From: Sphaerolaimus hirsutus
Taxonomy: Eukaryota > Nematoda > Chromadorea > Monhysterida > Sphaerolaimidae
Direction of reading: 5' to 3'
Length of the DNA: 64,000 nt
Assembly (NCBI GenBank): GCA_964036195.1
Contig: OZ038450.1
Coordinates: forward strand, 15,378,701-15,442,700
In this document: positions 33,901-43,700 of the stretch, piece by piece
Layout: each line of letters opens with the position of its first letter
Position numbering within the stretch: the first letter of the stretch is position 1
Notes under the pieces: generated by a model
What the model was told of the DNA's origin: nothing
Seen by the model: only the letters and a program-made list of their open reading frames with translations
Database searches by the model: none
Translations under genes and position numbers: made by a program

Positions 33901-36900
33901 AAAAACGCACATTGTGCCAAAGTACCACTCAAAATACACAAGGTGCGCTTTTGAGTTTCTCCGTTTTTTTATGTACCTTATATCCTCGAATAATACCCCC
34001 CTTGAATAACTCCCCACCCTGGAATAACTCCCCCCTCAAAAACACCGACGAAAAAATAACTCCCTCCCTTGAATAACTCCCCACCCTTGAATAACTCGCC
34101 CCACTGTGATGAGTGGAGAGGATACTGGAACAAGTGAAGAAAAAAAACGAAATGCAAATGCAGTGCAGTCTGTGAGACAAAAAAATACAAAGGATGTTAG
34201 CATACGGCAGCGAAAGCAGATGCACAGTATGTATTACGCAGTGTATACACACCTATCTACCTGCAAGTTTTCCTGAAAGTTATGAGGAAAAAAGAACTCC
34301 CTCCCTTGAATAACTCCCCACCCATGAATAACTCCCCCCTCAAAAACTTTGACGAAAAATAACTCCCCGCGGGACTTTTTCAAGGATATACGGTAATAAT
34401 ATTTATTAAATAAAAAATCTGCAAAAACACCTTCAGTTGATGAGTGAAGCGAAGATGTCCCTGTGTCTGGAGGATGCCATTAGAAACGACGTAAAATTGT
34501 CTGACTATAGAGGGTTTTCGGACAGTCTCAAAATGGCCAAAATTAGACAGTCTGGTGCCGGAGCTCAGAAACAACATAATGACAGTTTGATAAGCGGAAA
34601 TGAAGAAAATAGGCTCCTTAGAAGCCCAATGAAAAAGAAAGCGAGGGAGGTCTGTTTAGGGTTCAAACGGGATTGACTTTTCAGGATGGGGGTTGTTACT
34701 TTGAGGTTTTTTTTTGTGATCGGCATTGTTTAAAAAAATTATTTTGTGATCGGGATCGATATTGGCATTTTTTGGGAAAGTGATCAGGATTTTGGGCAAT
34801 GTTCTTGTATTCAGGGTTTTGCTATTGAAGGTTTTTCTCTAAATTTTCACAAACGTCTAACAACACACTTAGATGCCAGAAAAGCGGCATCTTACACATT
34901 TCTCGGTGAAAAAGAGTCATTTGGCAAATAAAATGAATAAAATATTTGAAAAAATACGTGATTGGGATCATGGAAATGTTTTCGGGATTGGGTTTCCGAA
35001 TGTTTTGGGATCGGGATTTTTTTTAGTTCTCGGGATTGGGGTATCAGGGATGTAACTGCAAAATCCCGGAATTTTTTGCAATTCAGGATCGGTCGGTCAA
35101 GAGCCTAGGTAGTTTACACTAGGATTTTGGAGCGGGGGGGCTGCTTGTTTACGGAACCCGGCGAACGGGGGGGGGCTCAGCCCCCCCCCCCCTAAATTTT
35201 TACCTATAGGGTGACGGAATGGCGCCATTAGTAGGCGCCACGCCATGGCGCTATTGGCGCCAGCGCCATAAACGCTGTATATGTATGTAAATATACAAAC
35301 AAATACAGCGATAAACACACCGTTCAGCGAATTTCAAAGGAAATGCGGCGACAGGGGTCAAAATGGTAATATTCCTTATGCCATTTAGAACGATGCGCGC
35401 TTGCGCGCAAAATGTTTTGCATTGCACCTTGCAAAATGGTACCGAAAGTCGCATTTTACCGTGACTTTTAGGTCTTACCCCGGGAACGGGGGGGGGGGGC
35501 TGCCCACCGCCCCCCCCTGAATACGTCCTTGTCCGTGCTGATATACTGTAAAAATGATCACTTTTGATTTGCACCGTACAGGAGCCATTGCAAACAGCTC
35601 AGAAAAGGCCCAGTCACGACGAAATCGCCAGGGAACATCCGAAACATCCCAAAGTTCAGCCCAAAAAGTTGTGCGAGCCGTTCATGAATTTAGTGCACAA
35701 AAATGGAAGATTCCGTCCATTCTATCGAGAGAACATACAGATTGACAAAACCATGACTATTTATTTGTCCACAGGTACGAATGTCAAGTCACCAGTCAAG
35801 TGAATCCGTCAAGTGACCAGTTTCAGACAAAGTTTCTAAGTTTTTTACAGTTTTTTATGCCCTATCAATATAAAACCGTAAATTTGAAAGTTCGCCACTT
35901 GTCACTTGATGGTCTACCAGGTTTGCTTTACAAAACAAGGCTAAATAAATTTCCAGCTTATTTCCTACGCGCAGGAAAATTCCACCAGCGATCATTGTTT
36001 CACAAACCAGTGGGTGGCAGAGAGGTGTCGCCCAAAAAACAATCGCCATTGAAACCGCTGTACGTTATCCCCTATATTTTCCGCCAGGTATTTGTCATTC
36101 AGACTGTCCCACTATTTTTGGAACAGGCGCGGGTGCCGTTCGCCGCGGAAACAGAGCAAACAGGCGGATATGAATGTGTTCTCGTCGCCGCCGCACAAGC
36201 CGGGCTACTGTGAGATTTGCGAAGTTCATGTGTCCGATATTTGCGCCGTTGGTTGGGCATTTGAATTTTCAATAGGGTTTGAACGGGATCCCAAATCCCG
36301 ATAGTTTTCAGTTTCCATTTTCCAGTACCGTTCCCGAAACCTCAATCCCGACCCGAAAATTTGAAAAGCCATTACCAATCCCGAACATATTCAAATCCCA
36401 ATCCCGAATTTTTTTCCTAATCCCGATCCTGGGAAAGTTGGTCAATGATTCTTTGCATTGAGATGCCTACAGCGTGAATTTTACGCCAGTCTAAAAACAC
36501 ACTCGATGCCACTTCTCTGGAAACTGGAAGACTTTTTGTGCACAATTAGAGGAAAACCCTGAATACCAGACCAGACAAAATCCCGATCAGAAAATTTAAA
36601 ACCATACCCTATGCCGAAAAGTCGATCCCATCTGAACCCTAAATTTCCAAGCTTTTTTTTGCTGATTGCGTTGGGGGTCATGAGTGCTATTTATTTTTGA
36701 TGAGTATTCCCAAAACTTATGAAAAATTCGATATACAAAAAGTGCTCAATATTGGAAGAGGAATATCAACCATCACTTATTATCACCCCGCATTCGCTAC
36801 TTATTTGTTTTATTAGCTCAACTAGTTGCAAAGTGCATTTTCGCAACTGCACCCCACGCAGCACCTATCGAGCAGCTCACACAAGCGACGCACTGCGGCA

Positions 36901-37580
36901 CCTTCGTTCTGGTCCGATGTGGATCGGTATTTGGTGACGAGACATCCCGATTTTGTCGGTACCGGTGTCCGGCTGGATATTTCCGACGAGTTTAGTCGGC
37001 GACTAAACAGAAATGGGTCACAAGGAAATGAATTGGTGCGTCGTTTTTGAAATGTGTTTTTCTGGTTTCATTTACATCTGTGGGGGATTGGGATTTTGCC
37101 CGTTTTCGCGTTCAACCTGCAACAAATTGTGGCAAACGCTTAGGTGTGTCGGTAAATTGTGCGGTAACTCTCTAATTTTGCGTATGAAAATTCTTCAATT
37201 TGCGGTAAACAGTGCGAAAAATTTTGAAGATTGCCGTAAATTCTACGGGAAAGTTTCCAATTTCGTATACTATTAATTCCGCCACCATAATCACATAAAT
37301 ACAACCCATCCAGACCTCCCTCCGTTCTGCCGCCTCCAGTTCCATGGCCGGTTTACCGCAGTCGTGCACGCGCACCGACGACCAGTCGACCACGGCCGGC
37401 GACACGCTCACCAAGCGCGGTCACCAGCGCGTCGTCCACCACGCTGACTGGCCCACCGGCGACAGCGCCGCCGAGCTCAGCGACGACACCGACCCCGACG
37501 ACAGCGACACGGCCAGCGAGAGCAGAAGCGAGCAGAACTTTGACAAGGGCAGGTTGAGGAAGAGAAGTAGGCCTCAGTGA
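30833..37580 (+). CDS. DBF4: DBF4/chiffon homologue, Cdc7 kinase regulatory subunit
   Basis: Exons at 30833-30958, 32421-32623, 34445-34649, 35582-35774, 35921-36087 (uncertain), 36164-36247, 36862-37035 and 37314-37580. Three DBF4 hallmarks are seen. Motif N is BRCT-like: YPLKGKIILADL, then RDVRQLGGK, then across the intron FLGYAQVHLVVSDN. Motif M is CEPFMNLVHKNGRFRPFYRE. Motif C is a zinc finger: KPGYCEICEVHVSDICA joins HLSSSSHKRR, giving Cys-x2-Cys-x9-His-x5-His, the DBF4 spacing. DBF4 activates Cdc7 at replication origins in the nucleus. The tail is acidic (SDDTDPDDSDTASES) followed by basic residues (RLRKRSRPQ). About 470 codons are recovered. It may end at TGA 37578-37580, but CA|GTGAGT at the same place could be a donor to further exons. 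Confidence 0.82.
31212..31402. mobile_element. MITE, TACTCGGCGG family, uninterrupted copy
   Basis: Matches 1079-1484 along its length but lacks the 200-base hAT insertion, so it shows the original form of that element. In DBF4 intron 1. Confidence 0.75.
32421..32623 (+). CDS. DBF4: DBF4 exon 2 (second half of motif N)
   Basis: Acceptor CATCCAG, phase 0. Encodes ALTITSADFLGYAQVHLVVS, then DNSRVSDIKSN. It ends in phase 2 at GCC AG|GTGTGT. FL-x3-V-x-LVVSDN follows the family pattern after LGG. Confidence 0.72.
32808..32870. repeat. GGCGCC-type repeat fragment
   Basis: Contains CATGGCGCTGGCGCCATTC and GCGCCATGGAGCG. Short remnant of a GGCGCC-bearing element in DBF4 intron 2. Confidence 0.5.
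32900..33301. mobile_element. MITE, TACCGTATTTCCTCG family
   Basis: Starts TGCCGTATTTCCTCGAAAT and ends CGAGGATATACGGTA, with CCCCCTCGAAATACCCCC words near both ends. In DBF4 intron 2. Confidence 0.78.
33446..33716. mobile_element. hAT-like MITE filled with a GTACCGTACCG minisatellite
   Basis: Starts TAGGGTGGCAGA and ends TCTGCCACCCTA. The exact 8-base duplication CCTGGCGA lies at 33438-33445 and 33717-33724. The interior is seven or so copies of a unit near 37 bases, made of TACCGTACCGTACCG followed by (T/C)GCA and a short T-rich spacer. No coding content. Confidence 0.9.
33974..34395. mobile_element. MITE, TACCGTATTTCCTCG family, variant
   Basis: Starts TACCTTATATCCTCGAATA, ends CAAGGATATACGGTA, and has many TTGAATAACTCCCC words. 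In DBF4 intron 2. Confidence 0.75.
34445..34649 (+). CDS. DBF4: DBF4 exon 3
   Basis: Encodes EAKMSLCLEDAIRNDVKLSD and a basic end, LLRSPMKKKARE, with donor GAG|GTCTGT. The acceptor after GATGAG keeps phase with exon 2; CAG just upstream (start 34437) would need another donor. Confidence 0.6.
34657..35107. repeat. TAGGGTTCAAACGGGAT repeat, copy 1
   Basis: Starts TAGGGTTCAAACGGGATTG with repeated GGGATTGGG / GATCGGGAT words. It shares CAGGGTTTTGCTATTG-type and GATGCCAGAAAAGCGGCATC sequence with the 36273-36641 repeat in inverted orientation. In DBF4 intron 3; limits approximate. Confidence 0.55.
35125..35533. mobile_element. hAT-like element, CAGGGCCGTATCC family, copy 4 (inverted, degraded)
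   Basis: Same modules as copies 1-3 but reversed: GGGGGGGCTGCTTGTTTACGG, the GGCGCC block, ATACAGCG, TTGCGCGCAA, then CCCCCCCTGAATACGTCCTTG. The ends are eroded and no target duplication is visible. Confidence 0.75.
35582..35774 (+). CDS. DBF4: DBF4 exon 4 (motif M)
   Basis: Acceptor CCGTACAG, donor ACA G|GTACGA. Encodes KLCEPFMNLVHKNGRFRPFY, which matches the family pattern KPF...(Y/F)RPFY. Confidence 0.8.
35921..36087 (+). CDS. DBF4: DBF4 candidate exon 5
   Basis: Acceptor TCTACCAG, donor CGCCAG|GTATTT. It is the only segment found that links exon 4 (phase 1) to the zinc-finger exon (phase 0). Encodes LNKFPAYFLRAGKFHQRSLF. Inferred mainly from phase. Confidence 0.4.
36164..36247 (+). CDS. 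DBF4: DBF4 exon 6 (zinc finger, Cys pair)
   Basis: Encodes ADMNVFSSPP, then KPGYCEICEVHVSDICA, with donor GCC|GTTGGT. KPGYCE-x-C is the diagnostic DBF4 zinc-finger start. The acceptor (AAACAG) is less sure than the donor. Confidence 0.72.
36273..36641. repeat. TAGGGTTCAAACGGGAT repeat, copy 2
   Basis: Starts TAGGGTTTGAACGGGATCC and ends GATCCCATCTGAACCCTA, so it has inverted termini. The interior has AATCCCGA words. In DBF4 intron between the two zinc-finger exons. Confidence 0.6.
36862..37035 (+). CDS. DBF4: DBF4 exon 7 (zinc finger, His pair)
   Basis: Acceptor CCACGCAG, phase 0. Starts HLSSSSHKRRTAAPSFWSDV, ends SQGNEL before GTGCGT. Supplies both zinc-binding histidines. Confidence 0.8.
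37314..37580 (+). CDS. DBF4: DBF4 exon 8 (acidic/basic tail)
   Basis: Acceptor CATCCAG, phase 0. GC-rich coding sequence encodes a Ser/Asp-rich stretch and a basic end, then TGA. A GTGAGT overlapping the stop may instead be a donor. Confidence 0.7.
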   Translation, partial: TSLRSAASSSMAGLPQSCTRTDDQSTTAGDTLTKRGHQRVVHHADWPTGDSAAELSDDTDPDDSDTASESRSEQNFDKGRLRKRSRPQ

Positions 37581-37969
37581 GTTGTGACTGGGTTTTTGTG
37601 GTGCGGTTTTTGAGTGTGATGTGATTTATTATGACTATTTTTGTGCTCGAAATGTTTTGCTAATTGTCGTGTCAGTTGTTTATTTGCCGTGTAATTAGTC
37701 AATTTTTTGGGAAATGTCAGCATATACGTGAATGTATAGGTGCGTTTACATAAATTGTGAGTTTAGTGCGCCAATGATTTGTTTCCACGTCACTCTGCTA
37801 TTGTTGTCAAGATGATAATGATATATCAGGAAGTTCAATTGGTATACTCTGCGGACCGCATGCTAAGCATTTTTCTGGATGAAACACTCCAACATGAAGC
37901 CATCATTGATAAAATTAAAATTGTTCCAAAGAATGACTTCTGGCATGAAACATATGAAGGGTGTGCTTC

Positions 37970-38395
37970 TAAAAGTACCGATCTACAAAGTTTTCAAACT
38001 CGAGTTAGGACCATTTTTGGGGTCCCCATAAAAACGTGCTTGAAAAAAATATATAATATGTGGGGTGGTGCGAAATTCAATTTTGAGATATGGGGGGTCG
38101 AAAAATACAAAAACATAGCAAAGTACAGTTAATGTAATTTAAAAAGTACCGATCTACAAGCTTTTTCATGTTTTGTATCTTTAAAAGTACCGATCTACAC
38201 ACCTTTTTCAAAATTGTACTTTTAAAGGTACCGATCTGCACAATATTTTTTTGTGCTTCTAAAAGTACCGATGTCTGATCGGCACTTTTTAGCGCAAAAA
38301 CTCATTTTGTGCTTTTTTATTATGGGTAAAAGTACCGATCTACATCTATCTGATTTTGTGCGTTTAAAGGTACCGATCTTCATGCGCTTCACAAA
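37970..38395. repeat. AAAAGTACCGATCTAC direct repeats
   Basis: The word AAAGTACCGATCTACA or a close variant occurs at least seven times, spaced 30-60 bases, separated by TTTTTGTGCTT-like spacers. Confidence 0.75.
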
Positions 38396-38400
38396 TTGTA

Positions 38401-39158
38401 CATGGTCGGGCTGAAAAGTCCCCGGGCAGTGCTCGCCATTCGCGCTAGGGGTAAGCTACGGTCATAAAATTTTAACACGTTAATATATCAGGTGTTTTGA
38501 GTTTTCACCCAAAATTTCACCCCTGTAGCTCCACCCACTGCGAAACTGTGGGGGTTACAATTTCGATCATTTTGTACTGATGTACAAATGGTGCTCTAGC
38601 TCAATGCTGCTTTAAGTTGTGATCATGAAACTTTGGCTAGTGTAAGCGACCAGTGTTTGCAATGTCCCAGCACTAAACAACATTAGCTATGATATCATAA
38701 GCGTAGTCCATATTGCCATTACTGTCACTACTTTCACTACCAAATTCATCATTCTGCCTCTCCTTCTCAAAAAGTGTTCACTACAGGATGCATTCTGGAT
38801 GCAGGATCAATCACGGTTCCCACGTTTCTTGCACATCACCCTGATCTGCATATTAATTTTACCTTTATAGCAATGATGTTGATAAAAGTGTTGAATATTA
38901 TCAGCACATTACCAACACTGGTGGCTTACACTATCCAAAGTTTTATGATCACAACTTAAAGCAGCATTGAGCTAGAGCACCATTTGTACATCAGTACAAA
39001 ATGACCGAAATTGTAACCCCCACAGTTCCGCAGTGGGTGGAGCTAGAGGGGTGAAAACTCAAAACACCTGATATATTAACGTGTACAAATTTTATGACCG
39101 TAGCTTACCCCTAGCGCGAATGGCGAGCACTGCCCGGGGACTTTTCAGCCCGACCATG
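38401..39158. mobile_element. Foldback element with about 245-base inverted arms, TA-flanked
   Basis: Begins CATGGTCGGGCTGAAAAGTC, ends GACTTTTCAGCCCGACCATG, with TA on each side (38399-38400, 39159-39160). Arms 38401-38645 and 38910-39158 are nearly perfect inverted copies around a 260-base loop. TA target and GGTCGGGCTGAAAAGTCCC ends suggest a Tc1/mariner-type non-autonomous element. Confidence 0.85.
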
Positions 39159-40180
39159 TACCATTATAAGTACTGATCTGTAATAGAGCCAATTCACTAA
39201 ATTTTATATAGCTAGTAACGCAAGTGTCACCCAAAGACTATACCATGCATAACAATAACCAACAATATACCCCAACTACCCCTACTCAAAATACCTATAC
39301 CCAATACTCATGTGTGGAATTGCATAATCCAAACTTTGAATTGCGATTATCTCAACATAGATTTTTTGTAGATCGGACTTTTAGAAGCACACCCTTCATA
39401 TTTATGTTGGTTGTACTCAACTCCGTCTTTAAAAACATTTTTTTGAAAGTGCGAGCATAAGTATTAGTAATTTACTGAGCATATTAGTAATTTACTAAAT
39501 TATTTTATGTGCATAGGCGCTCCACACGGTGGTTGACGCTACTTTTTAGAAGTCGATTGAGTCAACTCAGAGTCAACTGTTTTAAGTATAACTATTTTTA
39601 ATTTTTTACCTGTGTTGATTAAGAAATATTGAGAAGTCGATTGATGTAGAATGAAAGAAGGGGATTTTTGGATACATATTGTAAATGGCTCAGAGTCAAT
39701 TGAATTTTTGACCAGTTGACTCTGAGTTGACGCTAATTTTGGCGTCAACTAGCGTGTGTGGGGCCTTACTTCGCGGTCCGCCGAGTATATTTTCAATATT
39801 TATCTGGACTGTTTAGACTGATTTTGGTCATTTTTGCACTTTTCAGGCGCTCTTATGCTCATCCGCAGTATTTTACTTGTGGTTCAAACTAAGTTTTTCA
39901 TCATTGCTAGCATTTTATTCAAGTGCAATAATCACTGTAAATAATATTATGTAATATAAATTCCAACATTTATGTAGATTTTTATCACAAATAATCATAA
40001 TAACTCCCGCGTATTCACACAACTCGGCTTGCTTCTTGAAGAGTTCGCGTTCTCGTCCCATACAACTTATTAGCTGCATTGCGTAAATTATCTGCATCAT
40101 TCCCACCGTAAAATGCGCAACTGTTATTTAGCTGCATGTCAGCGTGTGGATTACTGCTTGTAACCTGTGTTGCGATATTT

Positions 40181-40749
40181 TTATAGTATTTTAATTAATG
40201 GTTTCTCGAAGTCGTTCAACCCCACCTCCAAATGTGTTCTCATCGGCGCCACATCTCGAAAAGGCGCCGTAGCAATGGTCACCTTGGAGACTGGCTGCTG
40301 CACCGCCTCTACGCCGTTGACATTGTGACTCTGCCGCCCGCCGGTGTCGGTCATGAGCGCGTCCATGGGTGAGCCGGCGGACGCGGCCGCCCTGGCGTAG
40401 TTCTCCTCCTCGGAGTAGTAGCCGGTGCCCGTGTGCCGCTCGCCGCCGCCCCGCCGTTTCGCTTCCGACTCGCTCGCGTAGCCACACTGGCGCTGTTTGG
40501 CCGCCGACGCGCTAGGGTTCACGTTTTTGCGCGACCGCCGGCTGGCGTAGCGGCCTTTTGTCGCTTGTTGGTGCAGTTGCGACGCGCTGAACTCTGCGTC
40601 GCTGGGCGACAAAGCGCTTTGTGAAGTGGCCGCCCTGCGGTAGGTCTTGGCGGCGCGGTTCGGCTTTTGTGGCATGTGGTTTTGCAGAGCGAGTTTCGAA
40701 TATGAGTAGTGCATCTGCCGCTTGCTGTGGCCGGTTGGTCTGACGAAAT
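40181..40749 (-). CDS. TTC28: TTC28 exon 25 (C-terminal tail)
   Basis: Acceptor ATTCGCAG. FVRPTGHSKRQMHYSYSKLA, then a basic, Ser-rich tail (YASRRSRKNVNPSASAAKQ). TAA at 40181-40183. A GAG|GTGGGG donor near the end would allow a further exon. Confidence 0.75.
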
Positions 40750-43700
40750 CTGCGAATGTGGGCGAATATAAATTTTTTGCTTGGCACCATCCTTGTAGCC
40801 TTGGTAAAATTTCAAGTAACTTTCTGTCATATGTGCATCTATTTACCTATCTCGAGCGATTTTTGAGAAACTATACCCTGATTTTCGCTCAAAATCGCTA
40901 TTTTTCATACCTTTATATAGATTTTCACCTCCAAAATCACTAGTTCATGCGTCTAACTGCCTATTTTCAGCTATTTTTAGTACTTTATGTCCTTATATAC
41001 CCATTTTTAGCCATTTTTCATTACTTTTAGCGATTTTTCTCCTTTTCCTCCCTTCTATGCCTATATATTGAACCCCCGCGACCCCCCCAAATCGCCCCCC
41101 AAAAAATTTTTTTCAGCTATCTATCCCTCCGGAGGAGCGATTTGCTATCTATATGAACCCCCGCGGGGGTCCAAATCTACAAAACCCATGCGACACAGTA
41201 CGAGAAATTAAGAACGTCTCAAACTTTGAGCTCATCACTTGAACCTTGATGCCGATCTTCAGGTAATATCGGGCTGTCGGTAAAGTTTGTTCCGTTTCCG
41301 GGCCGACTCCTATTGAAACTTGAGGTTTCAGCCGGGGTATATGAGCTGGAATTAAGCTAGACGAAAAATACAAGCATAAAATTTTACTGAAAAATTGATT
41401 ACGCAAAAGTGGATGATACTACCTGCCTCCAACTTTAGGTTTATAAATTTTTTTTTTGGAGTTCTGGGCACGATTAAGAGATGGATTTGTACTGAATCGA
41501 CTTTTATGGAAGCAATTTTGCGTTAAAATTTTACGCTTGAATTAATTGCAGCTAATATACCCCGGCTGAAAACCACTAGGATCGTCCAGGACGATCCAAT
41601 GCGAGACGATGCGGAAACTGAGCGAACTTTTCCGCCAACCCAATATGTCGCAATCCCCTCGAACGTACCGGCATAAAGCGCTCTCAGACAACTTTCCGCC
41701 GCCTCAACTTTCCTCTTGGTCACCTCAGCCGTGCAGGTGCGCACGAATGTGTCCTTCCGGCCGCTGTCACTTCCACTCTTGTCGCCGCCGTTTTCCCCAT
41801 CACTGTTCACAGCGAGTAGAGTTTCAAATCCGAGCGCGGCTAGTAGACGCGTGGCGTGCTTTGATTGCGCGTCGGTGGTGAACTGGCCGAGGTCGCAGCA
41901 GGAGGACATGATGGGCGAGGTGCCCGACGTGAGCTGCAGCTCGTTGTGCAGGTGCGATAGCTGCGCGTGTGCATTTCTTTGTGGATGATGAATTTGCGAG
42001 TGTTGCACCCCATGGCTGTTTTATTCAACTCACCGTTTTGATCATGTGCGTTGCTAATTTGCCATCATCCTCGAAATGCGATATTGCTACGATTGCCGCT
42101 GTCGGAAGAGCTGTGGTTAAAAAGTTTTAATTTATACTAAATATTTATGTTTATGAGGGCAATATTAAGAATAGAAAAACGTTCTTTTTTACGACCAGGT
42201 TAAAAAACAACGTTTTTTATACATTGAAAAAAAACCCCAGCCATCCCTAGGCAATATAATATCTTCACTTTATCCACACTACCTCGACTCACCTACAACT
42301 GCATGCAAGGCAGTGCTGGCCATCCTCAATTCTGGCAAATAGCCCTGGCCAGGGAAGTACAGGGCTGTATCGCTGTCTTTCTGCCCACCGTTTGTACCTT
42401 CTGAGTGTATTGGCTTCTTCTGAAAGCCAACGGAAAGCATCAGATCTAGCCATCCAGCCACTTCCGGTCCGACTTTGTTGCGCACCGAGCGCTCGCTCGT
42501 GTATAAAGTGGTCAGGCTCGCGTTGCTATTGTTGCTGTTGTGCACGTTGGACTCGTTGCGAATCCGTTGGATGGACTTTTCGATCTGAAAGATGGTGTAT
42601 TGTGTGATGTGAGGTTGAAGTGTCGGCGTATTGACGGGCACAAATAAGTATGCCGTATATCCTGGAATAAGTCCCCCTAGAATAACCCCGCCCCCTGTTA
42701 TGCAATTGAAGAAACAATAACCCCTCCCCTCTAAAAGCTCCCCTCGAATAACTCCCGCGTGTTATGCAAGTGAAGAAACAATAACCCCTGCCCTCGAATA
42801 ACTCCCCCATAGGAAATTTGGAATGAATGCTTTATGTAAATATCTACTCTGTAAATATTAGTAAGTAAATATAGGTGAATATAGAGGGTAATATTTTGCA
42901 GTTGGTGCTTACAGATATTGATTATCACTTGATTTGTGGAACCTGTATCCCAAATTATGATTTATGGAACTTATTGAACCCTATTTAGACAGTAAATTGA
43001 CCTCGCAGTTTTTAAAAAAGTTCGGATGAAAAAATACCCCCTCGACTAATTCCCCAGTCTAAAAAGTCTGACGAAAAATGACTACCCTGAGGACTCGTTC
43101 AATGATACAGTAAATAAACAAATAATAGCTGAAATGAATGTTTACATGACAAGCGGAACATCAATTGCTTCACTAGAAAAGTCGAAACCTTTTATAAGAG
43201 TTTACAGAGGGTTTGTCATTTGACGTGAGCATGAAATTGTGCCATAAACACTCCAGGAAAACAGCATCTAAATAAATTCATCACTACTGTAACCCAAATT
43301 TGTGTCCACAATCCTAAATTCCCCACCAACCAAGTGCAGCAGCATCCTGGCGGCCTCCTTGCACTCGTCCGGCGCTCTAAATAACATTCGAAGTGCCTTG
43401 GCGATCAAAATTCTGCTCATATCGATCTTGTCCACGCCCATATAGTGTAGCGGTAATTTCCCATTTGCATTTACTTGACTTGACATTTTCACGGCCACCA
43501 GTGCGTGTTTTATGTTGATCTCGAATATCGATGGCCTTTTGAGCCACTCGCAATCCATGTGGGTGTAAGAGTGCATAATTGCCTGAATGTGGCTGTTCAT
43601 TGGCGATTTTGGATTGGTTGAAATGGGCAGACTTTGGTAGTTGCTGTCGATTTGTTGCAGCCGGCTGAAAATATCGAGTGTGATTACATTGATAAAATGA

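Larger units (their letters stand above)
37845..39787. mobile_element. TACTCTGCGGACCGCA element with nested palindrome
   Basis: Left end TACTCTGCGGACCGCATG, right end CGCGGTCCGCCGAGTA. The left arm (GCATTTTTCTGGATGAAACA) matches 21899 onward. It contains AAAGTACCGATCTAC repeats on both sides (37970-38395, and inverted near 39360) and a 758-base foldback element. It separates DBF4 from TTC28. No transposase. Confidence 0.7.
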
